Shown piece after piece: positions 36,734 through 43,285 of a DNA stretch of 51,382 nt. The stretch spans positions 1 to 51,382 of the IMG/VR virus record IMGVR_UViG_3300003690_000177. The stretch is one strand, 5' to 3'. The notes below the pieces were generated by a model that had not been told where the DNA came from, searched no databases, and worked only from the letters and a program-made list of their open reading frames with translations. The stretch's first letter is position 1; each line of letters starts with the position of its first letter. Source of the stretch: a virus. A program made the translations under genes and the position numbers.

Positions 36734-37096
36734 TCGGAGGCCTCCGAAGCAAGTATCCGCGCAGACCTAGCTCGCCCAGCCGGCACCCCGCGGCCATCTT
36801 TAAACCCAGAATGGGACAAGGCAGGCAAAATTCTGAGCGACTTAGTGTATCTTGCAGACGACCTTGAGAACAGTTCTAACGCCGATCCGGCACAGCTAGC
36901 ACTCGCAATCGTTAGCAAACTCCGCGAAGCCGTCGATGCCATGGAGAGCCGCCTGAACGAAAAGTTTGCTGCTGCAGCAGAAGACGAGGTGTCCGACGAA
37001 GAAGCCCTGGTACTTAAAGGACCCCGGTTCGATCCACTTGGTGATTCCCCAGCGGCACTACGACAGCGCGCCTCGGTGCGCCGGGGAGGTAACTAA
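36686..37096 (+). CDS. Leader-tagged small protein 2, IIKEEL-type leader (136 aa)
   Basis: The leader is MKITKQRLKEIIKEELSE, with I12-K-E14 and L16-S-E18 as possible cleavage points. The body has an Ala/Pro-rich segment, then helices (KILSDLVYLADDLEN, LAIVSKLREAVDAM), then an acidic patch and the C-terminal motif GPRFDPLGDSP followed by a basic end. That motif recurs as PKHDPLDISS in small protein 4, indicating shared ancestry of the bodies. The leader DNA is nearly identical to that of proteins 3 and 6. The stop overlaps the next start (TAATG). The function is unknown; a cassette of packaged proteins is inferred. Confidence 0.6.
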   Translation: MKITKQRLKEIIKEELSEASEASIRADLARPAGTPRPSLNPEWDKAGKILSDLVYLADDLENSSNADPAQLALAIVSKLREAVDAMESRLNEKFAAAAEDEVSDEEALVLKGPRFDPLGDSPAALRQRASVRRGGN

Positions 37097-37143
37097 TGAA
37101 AATCACCAAACAAAGACTCAAAGAGATAATCAAGGAAGAACTT
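37096..37143 (+). repeat. Leader repeat, copy 2 (48 bases)
   Basis: This copy differs from copies 1 and 3 only at two synonymous sites (ATT/ATA for Ile and GAG/GAA for Glu). The differences are silent, which points to constraint on the leader peptide. Confidence 0.85.
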
Positions 37144-37386
37144 GAGACCGTGAGTGTGGGCGCTCCTATTGAAGACTTCCCAGAATCAGAAGAAGTCGAC
37201 GAACCCGATCTTGGACTCGGCACCCCCGAAGAGACGTTGTTGACTCTAATGCGTGCTCGGAAGATACTTGATCAGTATGGATCCTTTGAGGAACTGGCAG
37301 CTGCTTTCCCCGAGATCGAGCGCGACCGGGATACTGCGCGCTGGGTTGCCGCCATTAAGGCGAACCCAATGTATGGGAGTAGCTAA
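37096..37386 (+). CDS. Leader-tagged small protein 3, IIKEEL-type leader (96 aa)
   Basis: The leader MKITKQRLKEIIKEELET is coded by DNA with only two mismatches to that of protein 2 over 48 bases. The body is acidic (DFPESEEVDEPDLG) followed by helices LLTLMRARKILDQY and FEELAAAFPEIE. The mature part would be about 80 residues. A strong ribosome site (GGGGAGG, 37083-37089) is six bases before the ATG, which overlaps the stop of protein 2. Function unknown. No detectable similarity to the bodies of its neighbours, though the leader is the same. Confidence 0.6.
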   Translation: MKITKQRLKEIIKEELETVSVGAPIEDFPESEEVDEPDLGLGTPEETLLTLMRARKILDQYGSFEELAAAFPEIERDRDTARWVAAIKANPMYGSS

Positions 37387-37387
37387 A

Positions 37388-37699
37388 ATGAAGATTTCAA
37401 AGTCACAACTTAGACAAATTATCAAGGAAGAGCTTGGAACTCTTGCCGAGAATGAACAGCCAGAAATCGAGCAGCTGCTAGCAGCCGCCATTGAGGCAAT
37501 CTCGGAGCACCAGACTTCAATGCCCGAACCGGCGAATCAGCTTACTTATGCACTAGAACAGCTTAACGGTGTGATGGGATTGCTTCGCTCCGGAGAAGAG
37601 CCTTTGCGCCTTAGCAAACCAAAGCACGATCCACTGGATATATCTTCCGCCGGGCAGCGTACTCGACGACGATTACAAGGGAGGGGGAGAATCCCTTAG
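37388..37699 (+). CDS. Leader-tagged small protein 4, IIKEEL-type leader (103 aa)
   Basis: The start is ATG 37388, giving MKISKSQLRQIIKEELGT, not an upstream start. GGGAG (37376-37380) supports it. The body is helical (IEQLLAAAIEAISEHQ, LTYALEQLNGVMGLL) and ends with the PKHDPLDISS motif plus a basic tail (TRRRLQGRGR) also seen in protein 2. I12-K-E14 fits the cleavage pattern. Proteins 2 and 4 appear to be diverged copies of the same gene. Function unknown; the basic end could bind DNA in the capsid. Confidence 0.6.
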   Translation: MKISKSQLRQIIKEELGTLAENEQPEIEQLLAAAIEAISEHQTSMPEPANQLTYALEQLNGVMGLLRSGEEPLRLSKPKHDPLDISSAGQRTRRRLQGRGRIP

Positions 37700-37703
37700 A
37701 CAA

Positions 37704-37991
37704 ATGAAAATCACCAAATCACAACTTAAACAGGTCATCAAGGAGGAGCTTTTAGAAGCGCTTACCGCGGGGCCCGAAGGGAGGCAGCTGGAACAAGGAA
37801 TCCCGACAGCTTCATTTTCCTTAGTGAAAAACAAGCTCGAAGAGCTTCTTTTAGCGAAACTGGCCGAAAACACATCTACACATGGTAGCGAGGCTGAGTG
37901 GTATGCATCGATAGAAGATCGCCTAGGAGATTTACAAGAGCTATGGAACTGGCTAGCCGGCGAATCGCTCCGAGAAGGGATAAAAAAATGA
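37704..37991 (+). CDS. Leader-tagged small protein 5, IIKEEL-type leader (95 aa)
   Basis: The leader is MKITKSQLKQVIKEELLEA, a sixteenth-position variant with V11. I12-K-E14 and L16-L-E18 both fit [L/I]-x-E. The body is helical with SLVKNKLEELLLAKLAE, then a Trp-containing segment (EWYASIEDRL, LWNWLAG). The stop TGA overlaps the next start (ATGA). Function unknown. The leader DNA differs from that of proteins 2, 3 and 6 at about a dozen positions, so it belongs to a second sequence class along with protein 4. Confidence 0.6.
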   Translation: MKITKSQLKQVIKEELLEALTAGPEGRQLEQGIPTASFSLVKNKLEELLLAKLAENTSTHGSEAEWYASIEDRLGDLQELWNWLAGESLREGIKK

Positions 37992-38035
37992 AAATCACCA
38001 AACAAAGACTCAAAGAGATTATCAAGGAAGAGCTT
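37988..38035 (+). repeat. Leader repeat, copy 3 (48 bases)
   Basis: These 48 bases are identical to copy 1 although 1.3 kb apart. Direct repeats this long could support homologous exchange, or deletion of the genes between them. Confidence 0.85.
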
Positions 38036-38260
38036 GGGCCTCTGCGTGAGGGTGAGTGGGATACCCTTGATCAGGCGTTTGCCGGTTATCTTGCTGAATA
38101 TAAAAAGGCCGCCGCCATGGCGCAAGGCGAGGAAGGGCTGAACGCTTTGTGGGACCATACAACAGACCAAATTAGGGAGCTAACAGATGAAGAATCTTTT
38201 CGCGCTCACGGCAGAATGTCCGCTGGATCCACGGCATCCCGAAAGCTTAGGCAGTTATAA
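37988..38260 (+). CDS. Leader-tagged small protein 6, IIKEEL-type leader (90 aa)
   Basis: The start is ATG 37988, giving MKITKQRLKEIIKEELGP. The first 48 bases match those of protein 2 exactly. The body follows with LREGEWDTLDQAFAGYL, a helical stretch and a basic, Ser-rich end (STASRKLRQL). It is the last of the tagged genes. A separate promoter begins 15 bases after its stop. Because the leader DNA is the same as in protein 2 but the body is not, a recombination event between leaders is a simple explanation. Function unknown. Confidence 0.6.
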   Translation: MKITKQRLKEIIKEELGPLREGEWDTLDQAFAGYLAEYKKAAAMAQGEEGLNALWDHTTDQIRELTDEESFRAHGRMSAGSTASRKLRQL

Positions 38261-38274
38261 AATCAAAATAATCC

Positions 38275-38302
38275 TTGACACCACCTACCCATCCTGTATA
38301 CT
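38275..38302 (+). promoter_or_regulatory. Sigma-70 promoter for the Mre11-Rad50 fusion gene
   Basis: A perfect -35 TTGACA (38275-38280) is followed after 16 bases by TATACT (38297-38302), one mismatch from the -10 consensus. It lies in the only sizeable gap between + strand genes in this area, 27 bases before the TTG start. A host-type promoter implies early transcription of the recombination gene, independent of the gp55-like sigma. It also marks a transcription boundary after the leader-tagged genes. Confidence 0.75.
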
Positions 38303-38307
38303 AGTAT
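38298..38307. promoter_or_regulatory. Palindrome overlapping the -10 region (possible operator)
   Basis: ATACTAGTAT is a perfect 10-base palindrome that overlaps the -10 hexamer and expected start site. A dimeric repressor could bind here, but the palindrome is short and the second half may be chance. Confidence 0.3.
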
Positions 38308-38315
38308 CATAGCTT

Positions 38316-38320
38316 AGGGG
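38316..38320 (+). promoter_or_regulatory. Ribosome binding site for a TTG start at 38329
   Basis: AGGGG lies eight bases before TTG 38329. An in-frame stop at 38302 and the absence of ATG or GTG between them make TTG the only start that gives the complete phosphoesterase motif. Confidence 0.6.
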
Positions 38321-38328
38321 ATAACTGT

Positions 38329-41300
38329 TTGTACAAGATAGCACATATAGCAGATACACACATAAAGAATTTAAAGTTTCACTACGAGTATAAGATTGTT
38401 TTCGAGCAACTATATGAAACACTACGAAAAGAAAAAGTAGATTACATCGTTCACTGCGGCGACATCGCCCACACAAAGACTCAGATTTCACCAGAGTTCG
38501 TTGAGCTTTGCTCCGACTTCTTTTCCAGTCTGGCGAGCATCGCGCCCACCTACATCATCTTGGGCAACCACGACGGCAACTTAAAGAATAGCACGCGCCA
38601 GGACGCCCTCACACCCATTGTGAAGGCTTTGAATCTACCGGACCTACATCTGCTCAAGAACGCAGGAGAAGTCCTTGTGGGCCCGCACATTGCCTTCAAC
38701 GTGCTCTCGGTTTTTGATGAGGATAACTGGGTGATGCCGAGTGATCCCGAGAGGATCAACATTGCTTTGTATCACGGCTCTGTGTCTGGTGTGAAGACCG
38801 ACACTGGCTGGGTGATGACTCACGGGGATCACGACGTGAGTATTTTTGGTGGTCATGACTTCGCGATGCTCGGAGATATTCATAAGACCAATCAAGTCCT
38901 TGATGACGAAGGCCGCGTGAGGTATCCCGGCTCAACCGTTCAACAGAATCACGGCGAGACAAACGACAAGGGATTTTTGATTTGGGAAATTGAAGACAAA
39001 GACACGTTTCGCGTGAGTCATCATGTTTTGCTCAACCCAAAACCATTTGTAACAATCGATCTTACTCCCAAGGGAAGGATCCCAAAAGGAACTAAGGTGC
39101 CCCCAGGTGCGCGACTGCGTCTCGTCAGCAACAATAACCTACCGCTTGATGTGATGCGCAAGGCTGTTGATGTTGCGAAGCAGCGCTTTGAGCCAGAAAG
39201 TATCACATTTTTGAATCGCGCCGCCGGCGAACGTGGTACTGTGAATATTGGCGCCGGGTTCAAGGTAGAAAATCTTCGAGATCACGGAGTCCAAGAAAAT
39301 TTAATTCGTGAGTATTTAACAGACTATGAACCAAGCGAAGGAATGCTACAGCGGGTATTTGATTTAAATCGAAAGTATAACTCACAGATTGAAGAAACCG
39401 AAGAAGTCGCACGAAATGTTAATTGGAATATTAATCGGTTTGAATGGGATAATCTTTTCAATTATGGTGAAGATAACAGTGTTGACTTCGCAAACTTGAA
39501 TGGGATTGTTGGGATTTTCGGCAAGAACTACTCAGGAAAATCTAGTATTGTTGATGGTCTTCTTTACACGATGTTTAATACAACATCTAAGAATGAGCGT
39601 AAAAATTATAATATTATTAACCAGAACAAAAAGGACTGTCGAGGAGTTGTTGAACTTCAAATTGGAGATAAAACATATACGATCGAGCGCTCTTCTGAGA
39701 AATATGTAAAGAAACTTAAGGGCGAAGTTACAAACGAAGCCCGTACGTCTCTGGACTTCAGTGGCTATGATCCCACTATTGATGAAGTCGTGAGCCTGAA
39801 TGGCACGACACGCACAGAAACAGATGCGCATATTAGGAAGCGATTTGGGACAGTCGAAGACTTTTTATTGACCTCTATGTCGAGTCAGCTTGACAATTTA
39901 TCCTTTATTAAGGAGGGTTCCACTCGTCGTAAGGAAATCCTTGCTAAGTTCTTGGATTTAGATATTTTTGAAAGAAAGTTTAAGCTGTCTCAGGAGGACA
40001 GTGCGGACCTTAAAGGTGTCTTACGGCGCTTCGGAGAAGTTAACTACGATAATGATATAGCTCTTGCACAGGTTCGGTGGCAAGAAGCGCAAAAAGAACT
40101 AGATGAAGAAGTCGTGATTCATGCCCAGGCACGTCAGGATATGGCTGAAGCGCATCATAAATATGCCGAGCTAACCGAACAGATAGAATCAATTCCAGCG
40201 GAAAGGTTGGATATTAGGGCATTATTGGAATCTAAAACATCGCTGCAAGAAAAGATAGAAGAAACCAATATTAATATTGTCGAACTTAAGAACGAGAATG
40301 GGGAACACGAGAAGAAACTAAAAGAATATGATGATTTTCTTACGACTATTGATATTGAGGATCTTTTAGAAAAGAAAAAAGAGTATGATGATTTTAAGCA
40401 GAAGTATGATGATACAGTAAATCATGCTCGTCTTTTGGATAATGAATATAAAGCCATGAGTAAGAAAGTCGACCTGTTGGATGAAGTTCCGTGTGGCAAT
40501 AGATTTCCAATGTGTCAATTTATTAAGGATGCACATTTAGCATCTGTGGAACTGCCTTCACTTGAGGTAGAAATCATAGATCAGATAAAAGATGCTAAGA
40601 ACTACAAGTCAAAAGTGGTGTCCGTAAACTCAGCAGAAATGATTGAAGTAATCGACAGCTATAACAACACCATTATTAGTAAAAATAATATTGAGATTGA
40701 AAAGAGAGACAACAAAGTATGGATTGAAAAATTGTATGCGAAGATAAAGTCTTATCGTAATGATCTTATAGAAGTAGATACAAAGATCGATCTCTATGAG
40801 GAAAAGAAAGATCTTATTAAAAATATTGAGAATCTTCTTTCTTCTAGAAACCAGGTTCAAAAAACTATTGAACTTACCAAGGAATCGATTATTTCTTTAG
40901 AAGATTTGATAAATGATCATCATCATCAGATCGGCTCGCTGGAACAAAAGGTTGAAACTCTTGAGGAAAAGAAAGAGGATCTTCGTAACATCCGTGAAGA
41001 ATATGCGGCCTATGATTTATTCATGCGCTGCACTCACTCTAATGGAATTGCTTATGATATCATTAAGAAGAGGCTACCTGTCATTAATAGCGAAATCGCC
41101 AAGGTACTTTCTAATATTGCTGATTTTGAAATCTTCTTTCAAGAAGATGGAAGAAAGTTGGATATTCTTATTAAGCACCCGAAGCACGATCCGCGTCCTA
41201 TTGAGATGGGCTCCGGCGCCGAGAAGACTGTAGCTGCTATGGCTATTCGTCTAGCCCTCCTTTCGGTTTCGTCGTTGCCCAAAGGCAATATTTTTATCCT

Positions 41301-41481
41301 TGACGAACCAGGCACCGCTCTGGATGCCGAGAACATGGAGGGGTTCATTCGAATTCTTCAACTTATAAAAATGTATTTTAAGACGGTCATCCTCATTTCG
41401 CATTTGGATTCTTTGAAAGATATAGTTGATATTGAGATTTGCATAGATAAGAGCAGAGGATATGCTCAAGTCAATCATTAG
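38329..41481 (+). CDS. Mre11-Rad50 (SbcD-SbcC) fusion, gp47/gp46-like nuclease
   Basis: The single 1050-aa chain joins the two parts of the recombination nuclease that T4 makes as gp47 and gp46. Residues 1-340 are the Mre11/SbcD metallophosphoesterase: HIADTHI (D9, H11), HCGDIAH (D45), LGNHDG (N80-D82), GGHDFAMLGDIHK. Residues 385-1050 are Rad50/SbcC: Walker A GKNYSGKSS (398-406), coiled-coil arms, a hook, signature GSGAEKT (about 961-967), Walker B ILDEPGTALD (D992, E993) and the H-loop LISHLD. The hook has two Cys, C722 and C729 (CGNRFPMC), spaced C-x6-C instead of the usual C-x-x-C. The enzyme resects DNA ends to feed recombination-dependent replication. It has its own promoter and ends by overlapping the convergent J-domain gene by 11 bases. 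Confidence 0.9.
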   Translation: MYKIAHIADTHIKNLKFHYEYKIVFEQLYETLRKEKVDYIVHCGDIAHTKTQISPEFVELCSDFFSSLASIAPTYIILGNHDGNLKNSTRQDALTPIVKALNLPDLHLLKNAGEVLVGPHIAFNVLSVFDEDNWVMPSDPERINIALYHGSVSGVKTDTGWVMTHGDHDVSIFGGHDFAMLGDIHKTNQVLDDEGRVRYPGSTVQQNHGETNDKGFLIWEIEDKDTFRVSHHVLLNPKPFVTIDLTPKGRIPKGTKVPPGARLRLVSNNNLPLDVMRKAVDVAKQRFEPESITFLNRAAGERGTVNIGAGFKVENLRDHGVQENLIREYLTDYEPSEGMLQRVFDLNRKYNSQIEETEEVARNVNWNINRFEWDNLFNYGEDNSVDFANLNGIVGIFGKNYSGKSSIVDGLLYTMFNTTSKNERKNYNIINQNKKDCRGVVELQIGDKTYTIERSSEKYVKKLKGEVTNEARTSLDFSGYDPTIDEVVSLNGTTRTETDAHIRKRFGTVEDFLLTSMSSQLDNLSFIKEGSTRRKEILAKFLDLDIFERKFKLSQEDSADLKGVLRRFGEVNYDNDIALAQVRWQEAQKELDEEVVIHAQARQDMAEAHHKYAELTEQIESIPAERLDIRALLESKTSLQEKIEETNINIVELKNENGEHEKKLKEYDDFLTTIDIEDLLEKKKEYDDFKQKYDDTVNHARLLDNEYKAMSKKVDLLDEVPCGNRFPMCQFIKDAHLASVELPSLEVEIIDQIKDAKNYKSKVVSVNSAEMIEVIDSYNNTIISKNNIEIEKRDNKVWIEKLYAKIKSYRNDLIEVDTKIDLYEEKKDLIKNIENLLSSRNQVQKTIELTKESIISLEDLINDHHHQIGSLEQKVETLEEKKEDLRNIREEYAAYDLFMRCTHSNGIAYDIIKKRLPVINSEIAKVLSNIADFEIFFQEDGRKLDILIKHPKHDPRPIEMGSGAEKTVAAMAIRLALLSVSSLPKGNIFILDEPGTALDAENMEGFIRILQLIKMYFKTVILISHLDSLKDIVDIEICIDKSRGYAQVNH

Positions 41482-42175
41482 TCTCTATAAGATCTAATCC
41501 ATAATTTTGTTGGAAGTAACATTTCAAAGCATGGAGTTTGGCGTTGTCATCGCCGGCGTACCATACCCAGACAATGGTCCCAGCAATTCTAGCGATTTCG
41601 CCAAGAGTGTTTTGAATATCTTCTTCTACCCAGTTGATGTTATCTTGATCTGGATCGGGGAGTTCGATGTTCAAGTCAAAAGCGATAGAATGTAGAATAT
41701 ACCAGCTTTCGTCATCGTAAGCTTTTTTAGCACGTATAAAGATTTTTTCCAAGCGCGCCCTTTCAACACTAGAAATACCTTTAGCGACTGCTTTATCGGG
41801 GTGTGTAAGAGTGGCGATACGACGAAAAAGGTTTTTAAGTTCGGACTCTTTTTCTGGTTGCTCGCTTTCTTGGTTGCTTCCTTCTGCTTCGGTATCCTCA
41901 TCGGACGGAGGGTCTGTGTCTGCATCGTTGGTTTCGGGCTGGCTTGAGTTTCGTCTTACGTCCAGTTCCTTTTCGAACTCTTTTTGGCGTATGTCGTCAG
42001 CCGCTCTAATCGCATTTTTATCATCATCAGAAAGTTCTTCAATAATTTTTGTGATAGCATCAGCAAAGTGCTGCTTCGCTTCGGGCAAAAGTTCTTCGTG
42101 ATACTCTAGGTCGGCATGTGTAAAGTCAGCTTTTTTCAATATTTTTTTAAACTTCAGTTTAAGTTGTTTAGACAT
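41471..42175 (-). CDS. J-domain (DnaJ-like) protein, only minus-strand gene
   Basis: The 234-aa protein has a J-domain-like segment near residues 112-165: LKNLFRRIATLTHPDKA, with the HPD motif at 125-127, followed by a second helix (RLEKIFIRAKKAYDDES). J domains stimulate Hsp70 (DnaK). An acidic, disordered linker (about 76-111) precedes it, and a Lys-rich N-terminus (KLKFKKILKK) opens the protein. Residues 175-234 are a further helical domain (VEEDIQNTLGEIARI, LKCYFQQNY). The usual helix I start of DnaJ is replaced, as the HPD lies mid-protein. Its orientation opposes the window. Its stop lies inside the end of the Mre11-Rad50 gene. It could recruit host DnaK for phage assembly or replication. 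Confidence 0.65.
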   Translation of the reverse strand: MSKQLKLKFKKILKKADFTHADLEYHEELLPEAKQHFADAITKIIEELSDDDKNAIRAADDIRQKEFEKELDVRRNSSQPETNDADTDPPSDEDTEAEGSNQESEQPEKESELKNLFRRIATLTHPDKAVAKGISSVERARLEKIFIRAKKAYDDESWYILHSIAFDLNIELPDPDQDNINWVEEDIQNTLGEIARIAGTIVWVWYAGDDNAKLHALKCYFQQNYGLDLIETND

Positions 42176-42200
42176 CCCTGACTCCCCAGGCTAATTAGTA

Positions 42201-42209
42201 GGAAGGAGG
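42201..42209 (+). promoter_or_regulatory. Strong ribosome binding site of the membrane-protein gene at 42215
   Basis: GGAAGGAGG is the strongest Shine-Dalgarno sequence in this part of the window, five bases before ATG 42215. It implies efficient translation of the first gene of the probable lysis group. Confidence 0.6.
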
Positions 42210-42214
42210 ATAGC

Positions 42215-42400
42215 ATGAGACATATTATAGATAAGGGGCTCAACAAACTAGTGTCCCGCAAACTGATGGCTTGGGCCACCGCTACGGGCTTATTGCTCTT
42301 TGCCGACTTGGCGTCAGGTGATTGGGTAATCATTACTTGTGTTTATATTGGTGGGCAGACAGTTGTAGATACAGTTGCTCGACTTCGTGGGGTTAAATAA
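42215..42400 (+). CDS. Small two-helix membrane protein, possible holin
   Basis: The 61-aa protein has a basic N-terminus (MRHIIDKGLNKLVSRK) and two likely membrane helices: LMAWATATGLLLFADL (17-32) and WVIITCVYIGGQTVVD (36-51), joined by a short polar turn, and ends in a charged tail. This is a class II holin-like layout. Holins permeabilise the inner membrane to time lysis. The next two genes also code membrane-associated products, and starts and stops overlap (TAATG), giving a compact group. No free endolysin gene is seen in the window; the hub M15 domain is the only wall hydrolase visible here. Confidence 0.45.
   Translation: MRHIIDKGLNKLVSRKLMAWATATGLLLFADLASGDWVIITCVYIGGQTVVDTVARLRGVK
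42224..42229 (-). promoter_or_regulatory. Possible -10 element for the J-domain gene
   Basis: On the minus strand 42229-42224 reads TATAAT, 49 bases upstream of ATG 42175. No good -35 lies 16-18 bases upstream, so this is a weak candidate. It lies inside the first codons of the divergent gene at 42215. Confidence 0.25.
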
Positions 42401-42825
42401 TGACACTTTTGAAGATTAAGTTAATAGCAAAAAAAACCTGGTTATGGGCTAAAAAGTTTTGGTGGGCGATTATACTGTGTTTACTGTTTATTGCGGCCGC
42501 CCTTATCGGGGCGCTCACGCGAAATGGAGCATTTATTGCGGGCTTATTAGATTTGATGGACGTCAAGAGAGACGCACACGATCAAGAAATGGAGACCCTT
42601 GCTCACATACATAACACAGAGGTTGCTGAAAAGAACGCTAGATTGAAAGAACACCTAAAAAGAAAGGCTGAAATTGAAGAAGAGCTTCAAAAACGAGGCG
42701 AGACTCTTGACAGAAAAAAAGAAGCAGAGCTTAAAAGATTAGTAGACGAGGGGTATAATGACCCAGAGAAGTTGGCTAAAGAATTAGCCGAAGCTTTTGG
42801 GCTAAACAGTTATGAGAATGATTAA
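42400..42825 (+). CDS. Membrane-anchored coiled-coil protein, possible i-spanin
   Basis: The 141-aa protein has a single N-terminal membrane helix (WWAIILCLLFIAAALIGAL, about 21-39) after a basic KLIAKKTW lead. The remainder is a long charged coiled coil (EMETLAHIHNTEVAEKNARL, KAEIEEELQKRGETL). The layout of one inner-membrane helix plus periplasmic coiled coil is that of Rz-type inner-membrane spanins, which join the envelope membranes at lysis. Its start overlaps the upstream stop and its end overlaps the next start. It could also be another membrane tether. No sequence motif proves spanin function. Confidence 0.45.
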   Translation: MTLLKIKLIAKKTWLWAKKFWWAIILCLLFIAAALIGALTRNGAFIAGLLDLMDVKRDAHDQEMETLAHIHNTEVAEKNARLKEHLKRKAEIEEELQKRGETLDRKKEAELKRLVDEGYNDPEKLAKELAEAFGLNSYEND

Positions 42826-43285
42826 AAAAATATTATCATTTTATTTGGTGGCTTTTTTGATATCTCCTACGGTTGCTTTTGCCGAAGAAGAGACAGAGAC
42901 CTTTCCCGATTACGTGGTTCTTCCGGTAGAGGCGGGCGACATCGTTCCCTTTGACGGGGGTCTTTTATCTCTTGACGCTGCAGCCAAGATTGCTACAGAG
43001 AAGAAGTTCGAGGATGCCGAATGCGACTTGCGTATTGGTTATGAGCTAAACCTTCAATATGAAAGATTCCAGCTTCAATTAGATTATAAAGATATTGAGA
43101 TTACTTCGTGGAAGGATAAGTATGAATCAATGATGATTTTGAAGGTTGCCGAGAATGATCGTTTAGAAAAACTTATACTTAAACAAAATCCGAATAAGGA
43201 GCCGTGGATGGTGGCGCTTGGGTTTGGGATTGGCACGCTAACTTCCTTGGGGATTTTTGCGTTGTCCACTGAAATAGTAAAGTGA
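42812..43285 (+). CDS. Exported protein with signal peptide and C-terminal membrane helix
   Basis: The 157-aa protein begins with a Sec-type signal peptide: MRMIKK, hydrophobic ILSFYLVAFLISPTV, then AFA before EEE, a likely cleavage at AFA. The mature part contains VVLPVEAGDIVPFDGGLLS, a two-residue-spaced acidic helix region and a coiled-coil-like stretch (YERFQLQLDYKDIEI). A C-terminal membrane helix follows (VALGFGIGTLTSLGIFAL). There is no lipobox Cys, so it is not a typical o-spanin. Position after the possible i-spanin suggests a lysis partner. Function unknown. It overlaps the i-spanin-like gene by 14 bases. Confidence 0.5.
   Translation: MRMIKKILSFYLVAFLISPTVAFAEEETETFPDYVVLPVEAGDIVPFDGGLLSLDAAAKIATEKKFEDAECDLRIGYELNLQYERFQLQLDYKDIEITSWKDKYESMMILKVAENDRLEKLILKQNPNKEPWMVALGFGIGTLTSLGIFALSTEIVK

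Noticed and set aside
36686-38035. Repeated leader DNA considered as a CRISPR or other spacer array
   Set aside because: Copies lie at gene starts, are in frame, unequally spaced by about 400 and 890 bases, and separated by coding sequence.
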